From contig CM066304.1 in assembly GCA_033807695.1 (NCBI GenBank), positions 682,001 through 746,000 of the forward strand: a DNA stretch of 64,000 bases, read 5' to 3'. The position numbers were made by a program, and so were the translations under genes. Under the pieces are notes generated by a model, which made no database searches, had not been told where the DNA came from, and saw only the letters and a program-made list of their open reading frames with translations. The stretch is from Daedaleopsis sinensis (Eukaryota > Basidiomycota > Agaricomycetes > Polyporales > Polyporaceae). Positions 31,561 through 43,786 of this stretch are shown piece after piece (position 1 is the stretch's first letter; each line of letters starts with the position of its first letter).

Positions 31561-31884
31561 ATGTCACTCCTCGACATCGTGAACACCGTTCTCCAATTCT
31601 TCGGCGTCATCTCCATCATTCCGATATGTCTCGCCTTGGTCCGGGGCTTCCTGCCTAAATCTCGGCTCAAGAAGTTTGACAAACTGGTCTCCAGATTATG
31701 GATTACCCCATCTCATCATTCGATTGATACTAGGATGCGCGCAGAGGCCGAGCCATACCGATGTGCTACCTACTGTGCGACAACGACCTTCACCCAGCTG
31801 AAGGGTCTCTTCACCGGGCTATCCAAGGATCTAGCCAAGCTCTGCAAACAGGCGATGCTGTTAAGAGCAAAAATATCTGTATGA
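31561..31884 (+). CDS. Small hypothetical protein, possibly a truncated family member
   Basis: 107 residues from ATG 31,561: MSLLDIVNTVLQFFGVISII, a hydrophobic stretch (about 11-28), then the basic PKSRLKKFDKL and a C-terminal part TTFTQLKGLFTGLSKDLAKL that could be helical. The open frame extends upstream, but the ATG fits the hydrophobic N-terminus. I cannot name the family. The middle (about 45-70) looks degenerate compared with the ends and may contain a damaged exon. Confidence 0.4.
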   Translation: MSLLDIVNTVLQFFGVISIIPICLALVRGFLPKSRLKKFDKLVSRLWITPSHHSIDTRMRAEAEPYRCATYCATTTFTQLKGLFTGLSKDLAKLCKQAMLLRAKISV

Positions 31885-32700
31885 GACTTGAGCAGCCTCT
31901 CGTGGTAGGCACACACATGACATATATAGCACCTGTTTGATGGCTTGTCAGTGGCTCGCTTGTAAGCAGCTTACAAGCTGGCAAGGTTGGGTAAACCTTC
32001 TTGTAAGTTGCTCACTGAGAACCTACCACGACATAGATGCTCAGACCTCAGAATCGTGTGTTTGGACATTCTGACCTAAAGAGTAGTATGCTGGTCAATG
32101 CGCTGAAACGAGATTGTACGCCGACTCGGGGGACACTCGCCGAAAGTCAGCGTATACCGCACTCGGCAATCCGAGTCGAATTACAAGACAAGCAAGTGAC
32201 TTTGCCTTCCCTGAATTGTGTCGTCCCAACCTCTCCGGTACGTCGGAAGAACACCCTGAGTCTTTAACCCCGCATCTTCCATTCTTGGGTCATCCTAGAT
32301 GTAGCCGAGGAGCTCGGAGTCGCGCTTAGATCTTTAACTTGAGGATTCACTAGCCTTCTGGATAGATGCTTGAGTCTCGATAGGTGGTCTTCTGATGAGG
32401 ATGGATAGTCTAGCTCAGAGCGAGAAACCCACCAATGCTCGTCGACTGTGGACAATGAACTGGTTCTCCTGTCAGTTCAGAGTGGAGGATGACGGACTAT
32501 AAGTCGTTGAAGTAGTACATGATATACGATATTATGTAAATCTAGAAACGAGGATCGGACTTGTCACTGAGCATCCTGCCACACATAAACTGTTGTCACT
32601 CACTATGTAATTAGCACATCTTATAATTTTGAGCCAGTAGAAATACGCAAGTCACGGTGTTGCTACATTTCCTGATAATCCTGAATTGGGACTATCGGCG
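31885..32700. other. Intergenic, no gene recognised
   Basis: Contains a short inverted repeat CTTGTAAGCAGCTTACAAG at about 31,960-31,978. Otherwise only short unrelated frames. Confidence 0.45.
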
Positions 32701-34480
32701 TCATCTTGTCACCTCTGCTACTGCCATCTCGCAGTCTTGACCCAGCCGGCGTTCTTGCGCACAGACTTGAAGGACTTTTTCGGAGTGGGAGTTTGAGTCC
32801 GAATCCGACCCTTCAAAGGGTTGAGATCCAGATACTCGGCCCACCACACCAATCGAACAGTCAAACGAGTCGAAGAAGGATCTTCCAGAGGAGCTAAGGT
32901 CAAGGTCCGTATGTCTTCGCTGCCGGCCGGCTTCTTGTAGATCCAGGAGGAAGCGAGACACGAGGACGGAGGTCACTCTGCAAGTGCAGATGTCAGCGGA
33001 ACCGCTATGACGCTATGTCACTACGGCAGAACGCACGGTTCGGTGAACGCAGACATGTTGCTCGCTCCTCCGGTGCCAAACATCTGCGAGTGACGTGTGA
33101 ATGGCTCGCAAGACGGACACAGTATAAGAAAACGTACTGAGAGGAATGTGAACGTGACGTGCAGTACATTCATCATGAACAGCAGGCTGTCGAGACGTGA
33201 TCAGAGTAAGTGCGGGTGCGGGTACATTACGCAAATGCAATGGGACATAGAGCTCACACAAAGTATATTGTCCCTGTGGATAAGCGTTTGTCAGCACTGT
33301 TCGTACTATGGAACCGAAACAAGTGAAACTGACCGTCGAGAAGGAGAACCGTAGCGAGAGAGCTCCGCGCGCCACACCCAATCAAACGTCTTCTCGATAG
33401 ACTGCACCAAGTGACGAGGATGAGAATGAAATCGCCGAGTATGACGCCGCCCCTGGACAACGCAGCAACTGCAGATCGACGGGCATTAGCTAGGATGGTG
33501 GACTTGAGAAACTCATAAACTACTAGGCCTACGTCTATCGGCATAGTCAGGAACACGGTTAAGCTGGTATCGGTATCGATCACGACGTCGTACCCACCTT
33601 ATGACAACCAAGCGAGGTACAGGAATGTCCTGGTGCTGCTGACAACCAAGGAATGGATCCACCTTGCCATCCTCGCCATATCTGAAAAGGTACTAGTCGA
33701 TGGTCGAATTAGCGAAAACGATTATTATATGATTTTGCGAAAAAGCGCACCAAGTTGACGGCGATGGGAATCATAGAGAGCAGGAAGACAAGGGTCGCCA
33801 GCGGGCGGTGCCTTGTTAGCGCGAACGCTCGCATCATGTTGAACACTGTCAGACTAGGGTTGAGCCTCTGCTTAAGTGATATATCGGATATTGAAAGCAC
33901 TCACGGCCCCATGGAAGATATTGCCCGAGCTCAATCATGAAGTCTGCAAGTTGTAGACGGGTACAGCTATAGGTTCACCAGTGATTCAGTCTCTCCGTGT
34001 TCTTCGTGCTTCGGGATGGACATACCTCTGTTCGCATTGAGAACCTTCTCAGCACACTAAGAGACGAGGTGAATGCAGGCAAAGTGCACTCACTATATCA
34101 GTCGTCCCAAGTGGCATCAACCAGTCGAGCACATGTTTAGCGATGGTGAGGGCTTTGTTCGAGAAGAACAAGATCGAGGCAGCAGAGATCTGCTTCCCCC
34201 AGAACATGTCCACCTCCCTTCCTGTCGATATGAGGTAGTCGTATAGCATGAACACTGAACATGAACCGTTGCTATTTAGGCACGTAGAGACGCGGGTAAA
34301 GTGCTGAATATAGAGAGAGCGTACCCGCGGCCGCTGTAGCAGTGTAGTTGCAAATCAGCCTACAACGCGTTGACATTTGATCAAAATATAAAAGCTACCG
34401 TCAGTGTCTGCCCAAATCTCGTAGAGCGCCACATACGTGTCATACCACGCGGCGGCAGCTTCCGAGGACGACATCGACAT
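32701..34480 (-). CDS. DUF6533-type multi-pass membrane protein, copy 3 (divergent)
   Basis: Third member of the family. The likely start at 34,480 gives MSMSSSEAAAAWYDTYVALY; a small exon LICNYTATAAA follows, then the core VFMLYDYLISTGREVDMFW and FFSNKALTIAKHVLDWLMP. Next MMRAFALTRHRPLATLVFLL, STILANARRSAVAALSRGGVILGDFILILVTW (in pieces), SLATVLLLDG, and a last exon with VTSVLVSRFLLDLQ and a serine-rich tail. The order equals copies 1 and 2, but identity is much lower. First-intron borders and the middle exons are not fully resolved, so decay cannot be excluded. Confidence 0.65.
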
Positions 34481-35769
34481 CGTGGCGATGGGGCAAGGGA
34501 GGAAGAGATTCTTTGCCGTGGTGGAAAGAGAGGTTGGGGAAAAACATATCGAATGTCGAACGGGCTTAAGACCTCGCCCAAGGCGCATTTGCTCCACAGC
34601 GATCGTCAATGATTTACTACTTGATAGTGTGGCCGGAGGCTAGCATGAGTCTGGACTCTATTGACCTGCAGCCGAGGGATCTCTTGCTCACCTCGCAAGG
34701 GGCGCATCCCCGGCGCCGCCCAGTCGCAACTAAATGTTCATCCGACCACAACACATAATTACCGTCAGCACACACCATGTGGCCCGTGTTGTAGCGCTGA
34801 AAATTGCGGCCCCTTCCGTGAGAGGGCGAAGCTCTCCACCACCTACAGGGCTCGGAAAGCTAACAAGGAGATGCAAAGGTTGCTCACTGATTACGAAGTA
34901 GTACCTCAGGCTGTACTTCGACTCGAATGGTGCGTTCCATTCATCTGTCAGATCACGGATGCATATTATTATGAGTGCGTGAAGGAGGAACTAGTATTTC
35001 ATGCTAACACGGGATGAGAACATACTGGAACACAATAAATTGCACTCGGGCGGTGTTGAGCCAAGCGTGTGCGGCTAGACTCGGGATTAAGGACCTGAAT
35101 TGATTGCTCCATTTGAAGCCCGAAGCTGGAGTGGCGGCTAACCATGTCAGTACCTGATTCGGTTCCAGAAACACGCTAAGTTCCTATCAAGCAATATTGA
35201 ACCCTGATAGAACGCCTGAAGGCAGGGTCTTAGATCTTAGTCCCGGAGCCTACTAAGTGGACAACACAGCACGATTAACATTGGAAAGCACCGCACCAGC
35301 AGATTTGAATGGCATTACTTATACGCCACGCTCTCGGAGACTCACCATGTGTAATCCTTTGCCTCGTCCGCTGTCGCGCCCACCGGGCACCCTTCCCTGC
35401 TCGCACATCCGCACGCCCATCGTAGGACCATCGCCCATCCATGTCGGACGCCCTGCCCTACACACCTGCTCCTCCCCATCGCGCAGTTATCCAGGAGCAA
35501 GCCCCCGACCGCGTCCTCCTTGTTCAGGTCATCGGCTTCGGTAAGTGTCGGCAGGCACTGCACGCAGAGCTAGCGCGTGTACCCCCGCGAGCTCGCATGG
35601 GAGCTCCGGAGGCCCGGCGAATTGTCGAGTAGGACGGATCCAACCGCGTCCGGTGGGGCGAGGGAAGAACACGGCAGTGTAAACGAGTAGACCTGTGCAG
35701 CGCTAAACCCTGCATGATCTACGCGGCTTTAAAACTCGTCAGTGAGTCGCATAGAGGGTGGAAGGGCGA
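34481..35769. other. Intergenic, no sure gene
   Basis: Holds the promoter of DUF6533 gene 3 and about 1 kb of unrecognised DNA. A short frame at 35,441-35,540 (SDALPYTPAPPHRAVIQEQ and on) ends at a possible gt donor but matches nothing I know. No upstream esterase exons were recognised here. Confidence 0.45.
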
Positions 35770-36028
35770 TTCGCCGCAGGTGCATGGCAGCGATCTTCTC
35801 ACGGCGTATAGACCGGGCGACATGACCGACTACTTGAACTTCATCTGGTTCGTCAACGACCTCGACCCGAACTGCGCGACCGGCGTGAAGTGGCCGAAGT
35901 TCAGTGTCAAGACCCGCCAGGCCCTGCAGTTCAACGATGGCGAGCCGACGCTCGAGGTTGTGCCGGAAGTTGCGTGGCTGAAAGGTACCGCCGCGCTCTT
36001 TGGGTTGAGCCTGAAATTCCCATTTTGA
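35770..36028 (+). pseudogene. Carboxylesterase last-exon fragment (duplicate of the 3.2-5.6 kb gene)
   Basis: Starts at a preserved splice acceptor (CGCCGCAG) with VHGSDLLTAYRPGDMTDY and ends LKFPF, TGA at 36,026-36,028. It matches the last exon of the intact esterase nearly residue for residue (LDPNCATGVKWPKF; RQALQFNDG; PTLEVVP), including the catalytic His. All earlier exons, with the nucleophile and oxyanion hole, are missing. It is a 5'-truncated relic left by the duplication that created SDR copy 2. Confidence 0.85.
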
Positions 36029-37105
36029 CGAGGTTCGTTCGTCGAGCTCCCTTTTCCGATCTCCCCCATACAATAGCACACCAGCTAGACTAGTTACTAG
36101 TCGTGACGTTGCTCAGACTGTCGACGTCCAACTTGAATGCTCGATAATGTACCTAATTCATTGAGAGTCGAGTGTGTCAAAGCAGAGAATATCTGCTATC
36201 TGCCTACATCTCCTATACAAACAGTGGAGGAGGAGAGGCTGAGGGGGATGCAACTTGAAGCCTATGCCTGAGGCCTGATCATGAGACGAGCAGATAAGTA
36301 GTCTTAGCGCTGCATCATGACTCACTGGCATCTCCACGACTAGTACTTTCGTAGGTCGTCTGCGTTTCGAAACGGCCCTCATTGCTCAATTCTTGAGCAA
36401 TATTGAGCAGCCCTGCTGTCACGTACGGTAATCATATTGACAATCACAACCAATACTAATAACGCTTACTCACTGGTCTCAAAGACCTCTCGGGATATTG
36501 CCAGTGACCACAGCTATGTACAGAGCTACTTACCACCGACACCGGCGTAGGCCATCGCGATCTGGCACGATTTGCTTAGTCTCGTATCAAGACAGGGGTT
36601 TGTGACCAACCTAATAATTTGCTGACATTGACTCCCTGGTACTGCGGCTTTGTAATTTGTGATCCCTGTCCATCCGAGGCGAACAGTAGCTCAAGTCTTG
36701 GTGCACCGCGCATTTGACGTTGCGGTGAGTATTGGGTCGAACATGCTGAGCAAATGCTGAGGGCTGCCGGGTGTCAAATGCTTCAAGTTTGTCTTCAATG
36801 CGTCGGTACTTACTTACTCTATAGAGACTTGAAGGTTGAAGGTTGAAGCTGAAGCTTGAAGTTGATGATGCGTTTCCCGACCGGAGGAAGAGCCCGATCG
36901 CCACCACCGCTGCCAAGGCGCTCCGCCACATGGAAGATGGAGAGCAATCTCTTTGCTGACAGTGACACACTGATCTAGGCGTATGGAAGGCGAACTGTGA
37001 CGCAGAGCGAACCTGTCAGAAGCCGTGTCAGCGCGGTGGAGGCATATATAAGTACAGCGAGCGCGAAAGTCGAGTAACCACCTAACCCCACATCTCACAC
37101 TCAAG
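36029..37105. other. Duplicated esterase-SDR spacer, copy 2
   Basis: No gene. Contains blocks colinear with 5,620-6,337 plus extra sequence, including a purine-rich AAGGTTGAAG-type repeat at about 36,830-36,862. Confidence 0.5.
37043..37052 (+). promoter_or_regulatory. TATA-type core promoter of SDR gene 2
   Basis: CATATATAAG lies about 55-63 bp before the ATG at 37,106. The following AGTACAGCGAGCGCGAAAG is shared with SDR gene 1. Confidence 0.6.
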
Positions 37106-38018
37106 ATGTCCACCGCTGCAGCAACCGTCTGGCTCATCACTGGGTACGTATCGAGCAGCAGACGACTCTTTCTTTTGGTACTTACCCGCCTCCTAAAGGG
37201 CCAACCGTGGAATCGGGTTGGAGTTGGCGAGGCAGCTTCTCCAGCAGCCGTCGAACACCATCATCGGCACCGCCCGGGACCCAGCGAAGGCCACCGCGTT
37301 GCATGCTCTGGGGAAAGAGGGGAAGGGCACGCTGCACGTCGTGAGCCTCGACGCGACCGACCGCGAATCCGTCCGCAAGGCCGCGACCGATACCGCGGGG
37401 ATCCTCGGGCCTGACGGCGGGATCGACTACCTCGTCAACAACGCGGGCATCGCCGAGGAGGACTCCGCGTTCACAATCGACACCGATGTCTTGGAGAAAA
37501 TCCTGAAGACGAACGTCTCCGGGCCCGCGGACGTCTCAAAGGTCTTCTTGCCGTTTGTCGAGAAGAGCACGAAGAAGACGATCTTGAACATCTCGAGCAC
37601 GTTCGGGAGCAAGGCCCTTAATCTCGCGGGCGCGAACACTACCTCGTATTGTATCTCCAAGGCCGCGCTCAATATGCTCGTGCGTATGCCCCCCAACGCT
37701 AGCGTGTGACATAAATTCATTGACCCCGTCCTTGACAGACCGTCAAGCAGGCGAGAGAACGCCCGGACTTCACGGTGGTGTCCATATGTCCTGGCTGGCT
37801 GCAAACTGGTGAGCATTTTCCTTTCGTCGTCGTAAGTATGATATACGGAAGTGCGTCATGCTCACGTTCGTCAACGGAACCCGATAGACATGGGCGGAAA
37901 AAGCGCCATGTTCCCTGTCTCCGTCGGGGTGTCCGGGATTCTCAAAGTGGTATCTGGCCTCACACCGGCGAACTCCGGCGAGTTCATCAACCACCAGGGG
38001 GAGCACGTTGCATGGTGA
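37106..38018 (+). CDS. Short-chain dehydrogenase/reductase, copy 2
   Basis: Paralog of 6,338-7,244 with the same four-exon plan. Exon 1 is MSTAAATVWLITG, then ANRGIGLELARQLLQQPSN, NNAGIAEEDSAFTID, the catalytic Ser in NISSTFGS, YCISK (Y-x3-K), TVKQARERPDF with ICPGWLQT after an intron, and a last exon MGGKSAMFPV...GEHVAW. All catalytic positions are kept, so it is probably active. Differences from copy 1 cluster in the substrate-side loops (GILVKDTAYT to GIAEEDSAFT; WKDGGPINAS to LNLAGANTTS), which suggests altered substrate range. Confidence 0.88.
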
Positions 38019-39008
38019 AAGCCCAGGGCTATGATTAAAGGTGGAAGTAACATAGATGTGTAGGAATAGCCGTAAGACTTCAAAATTATGAGTGCTTTGA
38101 GTGCGACGAATCGTCGAGGATGACCGCGGTAGAGAGTCCGACAAGGGTGATCGAGAGCAGCAGCTGGTGGTCGAGTAGTTTCACTGGGAGCAGGGGCAGA
38201 GACGGGAGGAGAGTTCCACCTCGCTCGCGGTCTTTATACGAGCGAGGAAATAGATTCAAGAGAACGCCATCACGTACGGGTCAAGTGAGCACTGGCGTGA
38301 CAGAACTTCGGCAGCCGATGAGCGAAGCAAGCGCGATGACATGACCCCGTTGTCAGCCGTACGCCCGTCGTTATTCACTGACAGTCGTGTTATCGTTTCC
38401 ACTACACTCTTGCGGGGAAGGCGACGCGGCAGAGGATGCATATGTTGGCACTGATTTTCGGAACGCGTACGGCCTACCAGTGCTGCGAAAGCGAGGATCC
38501 TCGAATTGTGTCTTCACAGCTTCAGGATGGTACTGTATTGAGCAATGGTGAGGAGGAGGACAACTTGAAGGACCATATGCTCACCCAATCGCAGTGACAC
38601 GATTGTGTGAATTTGACGGCATCCGCAGAGATTGGATAGGCGCGCGAGTGCTTATCTACAACGTAACTTGAACTACTAGTACATACCATGCTCCTACTAC
38701 TAGGCTTGCCAATGTATCTCAGTTAGTTCCATCGAGCGATAGCCCTCCTCTTGCCTTTGTACGCAAGGTTACAGTCGACGACAACAGCTGTGGCCGACCA
38801 ACCTCAACTTCCGCCGTCAATACCTCAGTATCCGCACCGACTCAACTGCCAGCTCAAGCCTTCATGGAGCGTTGCATGGGGCCGCATCCGCTTGATGCCC
38901 CATAGGGCCTCTCGTATGGCCGAAAAGCAACGTCGTCAGAACGAAACCTCCACAATATCGAGCTGGAGATACGCCGATCAGCACCAAATCAATATCAAAG
39001 CAACGTCA
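38019..39008. other. Intergenic between convergent SDR 2 and F-box 3
   Basis: About 1 kb of DNA without a recognisable gene; short frames only. Confidence 0.5.
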
Positions 39009-40850
39009 CTATGGACCGACCGATGATATCTCTACATCCACACTGTCGACCAGTGGGGCCAAAACCTCGCGCAAGTTTCGTGCCCACCCGCCCGGATTCG
39101 CGTTTTGAGTCTGGCACTTGATCGCCAGCCTCTCCAGCGCCTTCTCCCTGCCCAACACCGCTCTTCTGCGCTCCAAGCACCTCACGAACGCGTCAAACCG
39201 GAGGCCCTCGCCAGCGTACCCCGCGAGCTGCACCTCCCGGAGCTGCGGGCACAGCACAGCGCGCTCCTCCGAGTTCGAGTCCGATTCCACGGCGCCACTA
39301 GCAGGCAGCGCCGCGTAGTCTGGGTTGAGCCCGTCCGCGACGACCGACAGACTGTCGCCACTGACGACGGCATTGAGCGAGAGCTCCCGCAGGGCGGGGA
39401 AGGCCGCGAACACCGCCCGCCAGTCGACGGCGCCGACCATGTGCTCGTGCGTGACCGTGAAGCTCAGCATCTCGAGCGGCGCGCCCCAGAGCACGTCGAG
39501 CAGGTCTGCGGGCCCGGGGCGGTCGAGCGCGGGCACCCCGCGCATGCTCGTACTGAGCGAGAGGGTGCGGCCCCGCAGGCGCGAGAAGAAGGACAGGTCC
39601 GGGCGGGACATGTCGACCGTGGTGCCCGTGAGCTGGTGCTCGTTCTCCAGCAGCTCGACTTTGGCGTAGTTGATGCGCGCGATGATCGGGAGCGAGGCGC
39701 GGTCGTCGGGCATGATAGACTCGATCGCTTCTTGGGCGACCGTTCCGGGCTGGTCCTCGGCGACAACCCGCCGCAGGATCATGCCGGCCGTAGGAGGGAA
39801 GATGACAGCGTTGAGGATGTGGCGCATGACAGGTGCATAGGTGTCGAGCTCGACGCTGTCTAGCTTGGCGAGGGTGACCCGATCGGCAGGTGAAGCGAGC
39901 GGGGCAAATCCGACGTCATTGAAGAGCAAGTTCCACAGCGACAACGACTCGAGATTCACGCAGCTGCGCAGGACCTCTACAAGATCGTGTGAGGTAAAGC
40001 TGGGCATAAGCCCGAGCCACCCGGAGATGTCCAATCGTTTGAGTTGCCGGAAGATCGCGGAGGAGGAAGGAGTCTGGACGGACTGCAGGGCAAGGTCATC
40101 GAGGCGCGGAAACCGTTCGGGAGAGAAGTGGATAACTTCCTCGGTGGGCATGAAGATCGTCTTGGGGACGATTGCGCGAAAGGTCTGGAGCATAGGCATT
40201 GCGTGTTCCTCCATGAACTCCACCAGAGCTGGTCCGTCTTCGCGGTCCGCAAGGCCGAAAATCGCCTCCCGGAGGCGATGGACATGTGGCTTGAGCAAAT
40301 CCATCGTTTCAGCAATCGTAAACGAGTCGGCCCTTATCGCGAGAACGGAAAACAGACAACCTTTAGACCGTGCCAATCCAGTCCGGAGGAGATTCACTTC
40401 TCCGTTGACGGGAAGAGAGCACCACAGGCTAGGGTTTGTTGCCCCGACGACGAACCAGTGTCGGCAGACCGTAAGTAGGCGGGTCCACGATGCTGACCAG
40501 GGAATGGCTTGTGCGAACTGGAATATGTACGCAAGCAACTCGGGGGGTATCCTGTTGATGAGAACACCTGAGTTGAACAGCGCATTGAAGCTGAGGAGCA
40601 CGTGTTCGGATTGCTCAGAGAGTTCTTTGCGAGCTTCCTCTGCACCCAACGTGGCCAGAGTTGTAGACAGGCCGGCAGGGACAGGGTGCAGACCATAATA
40701 AGGTCCGTTTAAATGGTCAGCCCTCAAGGGATCGACCCGCGACGCATCTCCCCTAGATTTGCGTCAAATGGAAAATATTCAGTGTCAGTGCCTGCACCCC
40801 AACAGCCAAGTTGCGCACCTGATGCCCTCAGGCTCAATCTCGCTGGCCAT
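39009..40850 (-). CDS. F-box domain protein, copy 3
   Basis: Distant paralog of F-box 1 and 2. A short first exon from ATG 40,850 (MASEIEPEGI) splices to give RGDASRVDPLRADHLNGPYYGLHP. The long frame itself has no ATG, as in copies 1 and 2. F-box: INRIPPELLAYIFQFA, then VCRHWFVVGATNPSLW. A leucine-rich C-terminal half follows (RFPRLDDLALQS; RQLKRLDISGWLG; FPALRELSLN), ending DVEISSVGP. About 605 residues and no break. The shared LxGPYYGL signature and VCRHWFVVGAT block define a subfamily within this window. Antisense frames up to 252 codons in this GC-rich exon are ignored. Confidence 0.82.
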
Positions 40851-41248
40851 ATGATGCTACTGGCGACGAGTTTGTCTTGACACCGAGGAGACCTGCATAT
40901 AGAGGTGAGCATATTAAATATCGCTGACCCGAGATCCTAGTACATGCTCTGAACATTTCATGTGCTCGTCCACTCACCTCCGACGTCCGATTTATGACGA
41001 GTTCACAGTATCTATCTCGACGACTTGTGCATCCGAATCATCCCGGGCCCAGTTGCCCGTGACTGATCTCATCACTTCCGTACGATATCCGGCATTTCCC
41101 GAGGTCTTTGGTTCGAACCACGCATTGGATGCCCACTATAACCAACGAAACGCGAAACCGAAAGTTCCGAAACTCCAATCCCATACAAAAGATATCAAAC
41201 TGGTGAAGGTATACATCGATGGTTACACTCGTCAAATTCGTCGTAAAA
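40851..41248. other. Intergenic, upstream of F-box 3 and downstream of the transporter
   Basis: About 400 bp without a gene; short frames only. Confidence 0.5.
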
Positions 41249-43045
41249 TCATATCGGAGAGACGTGAGGGGGCGCGCGTGGCCGCGTCACATGGTCCGCA
41301 TGCTCGATGTCGACCTTCTCGTCGAGGTCCTTCCCCAGCCCGTCCTCCGAGTCCACCTCCACGCCCGAGGCGGCAGCGCGCAGCTCGGCCACCGGGGTCA
41401 CGCGCTTCCCTCCCAAGAAGATACGCCCGCCCGGGGCATCCTGCAGTGCGCGCGTGACCATGTGGTCCTCGAACAGCCAGTGCACGTCCTCGAGCGCGTA
41501 CCCGGTCGTCTCCGGGAGCAGCGCGTACGCCCACACGGCCATGATGAGGCAGCAGAAGCCGAAGAGCAGGAACGTGCCGTACTTGATCTCGTTGAGCATG
41601 ATGGGCGTGATCTTCGAGATCGTGAAGCTGAAGAGCCAGTTCACGCCGATTGCGACGGAGAGCGCGGCGGTGCGGACGTGGTTCGGCGCGACCTCGCCTG
41701 CGATGACCCACGCCACGGGCCCCCAGCCGATGCAGTACCCGACGGCGTAGAGGTAGACGGCGACGATCGAGACGTACGACGCGGGCACGATCGACGAAGA
41801 CGGGTGTAGGGCGGAGAAGCCGCCTATCCAGAGCATCATGAAGCCCTGCAGGAGCCCGCCGATGATCAGGCAGCGCTTGCGGCCGATGCCCTCAACCGCG
41901 AACAAAATCACGGTCCCGACGGAGACGACCTTGACGACGCCGTAAATCCCGGTCGCGAACAGCCCGGCGTCGGTCGAAGAGAGGCCGAGCCCGGCGAAGA
42001 TCTGCGGTGAGAAGTAGTTGATCGCGTTCGTGCCCGTCCACTGCTGGAAGAACATGACGAGAGCCGGGATGAACGACCGGAGGGCGGTGTGCCGCGACTC
42101 GCCCATCATGCGGAACTGCTGCCAGATGGATGCGAGCTTCCTGCCTGAGAAGTCGGCCTCGATCTCGGAGAGCGTGAACTGGACGGCGGGGTCATCGGGG
42201 GTCGTACCCGCCGTGAGAGCGAGGGAGGCAGCGGCGCGTTCCCGCTTCCCGTGTTCCACGAGCCATCGAGGAGACTCCGGCTGGAAGAGCATGCCGAAAA
42301 CGAAAAGTACCCCGGGGATAACCTGCACGATGAAAGGGATACGCCATTGCGAGGAGCCCTTTGGAATGTTTCGGTTGGCGGAGTAGTTTACCCAATCTAC
42401 GAACGACATTAGCTAACAGTCGTGGCCGATACCCTGTAGATCTCTCACAGGGATTCGAAAGCAAAGGTACGTACAGCTTAACATGATACCCATGTTGTTG
42501 GCTAGTTGTATCATGCCGGTGCAACGGCCACGAATGTTGCGTGGGACACACTCCGAGACGTATGTCGGCACGAGAGCGGAGACCATTCCGACGCCGAAGC
42601 CTCCGACGAAGCGGCCAAAGTAGAGAACACTGAGTGCAGTCGCGCGGCTGGAACCGAGCCCCACGATCGACTGGACAACGCTACCAATAAGGTAGACGAT
42701 CCCCGACGCGAGCAGCGTCGGCTTCCGACCGAACCTGGATGAGAAGTACCCTGTGGACAATGCGCCAAAGCTGGCACGAGGCACAATATATCAGCGCGGT
42801 GACAAACAAGCCATGCATAGCACTCACAAAGAGCCACCCTGCAAGATAGAGACGATGTTCCCGTTGAAGTCTGCACGTTGGCTTGTCGTCATCTCGTTGA
42901 CCCCGAAGTCGGACTTGAAAGAGTCCATAGAGATGACTCCGCCAATGAGGCCGATGTCCCAGCCGTAGAAGATGGAGCCCATGGCTGCAGAGAGCGCGAG
43001 GAAGTACGCATTGCGGTAGATGCGGAGGTGCTCTGCGAGAGACAT
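41249..43045 (-). CDS. MFS sugar porter family transporter
   Basis: Twelve-helix plasma-membrane transporter of the sugar porter family, probably a proton symporter for sugars or a related compound such as quinate. I chose ATG 43,045 (MSLAEHLRIYRNAYFLALSA) because a TATATAA at about 43,095-43,101 is only 20 bp from the alternative ATG at 43,075. Family motifs: GWDIGLIGG in helix 1, GRKPTLL after helix 2, GRFVGGFGVGM and YVSECVPRNIRG, PESPRWLVEHGK at the central loop, QQWTGTNAINYFSPQIF in helix 7, GRKRCLI, and LLPETTGYALEDV (PETxG) near the C-terminus. A hydrophilic acidic tail follows. Three to four exons; no break seen. Confidence 0.9.
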
Positions 43046-43088
43046 CGTGGAGTGCAGGCCTCGGTGGAGGGCCATGTCCTCTTCGCGG

Positions 43089-43103
43089 TGGGGCTTATAT
43101 ACG
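43089..43103 (-). promoter_or_regulatory. TATA box of the MFS transporter gene
   Basis: Reverse-strand CGTATATAAGC, about 50 bp upstream of the chosen ATG. The spacing favours the start at 43,045 over 43,075. Confidence 0.5.
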
Positions 43104-43786
43104 GCGCGCCAGGGGTGCGAGTGCCGTACCGGGGCGGACGCCGCTACGCGCCCGTCCCGAAAGGTCACCTGGGCCGCAAGCGGCGACTCCCCGCGCTAGA
43201 GTCTATATCTCTTGACTCCCCGAACTCTTCAATATGTCTTGTATGAAATTGAGCTAAGCAGCTTCCAAGGACTGACATACTAGCCTCGCAAGTTGCTATC
43301 GAATTATGACATGGACGACTCAAGCGAGCAGCCTGAAGGGAATGAGTATAGCCTAATAAGGTCATCGCAAACTTTGATGGCACCCGTGTGTCGAGCGCTT
43401 GCCGTTTTCCTTCAACTTCGCACTTCGCGTCGCGGCGGGACGAGTGTCGGCGTCCCCTTCAAGTCACCTCCAGCATGGTACTTACACCCGCCGCTTCAGC
43501 TGAAACTCCTTGAAAGTTAATTCAGGTGAGTCTATGGTCGGCTTGTGAAAACGTCCTGTTTCGCGATCGTCGTCCGACCGAGTCCGAGCTTGAACTTCAA
43601 CTCTTCATAGTACAATTCTTGAATATCCCGTGTTCCGCACATCTGTCGATATGGGACTCATCTGCCAGCATGTGCCAGCGGAGTGACCCTTTCTTGTTCC
43701 CGCGTACGCAGCGCTCAGGGGCTGGTCGCGGGCCGTGCGGATAGCGCATTCCCGTCCACTGTTGGGGAACGGTTTGGGCCAAGTTG

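Noticed and set aside
35257..35632. Short proline-rich frames upstream of the esterase fragment
   Set aside because: They overlap each other in different frames, show no family motif and no match to the missing esterase exons.
39105..39863. 252-codon frame antisense to F-box 3
   Set aside because: Charged, Arg/His-rich shadow of a GC-rich leucine-rich coding exon.
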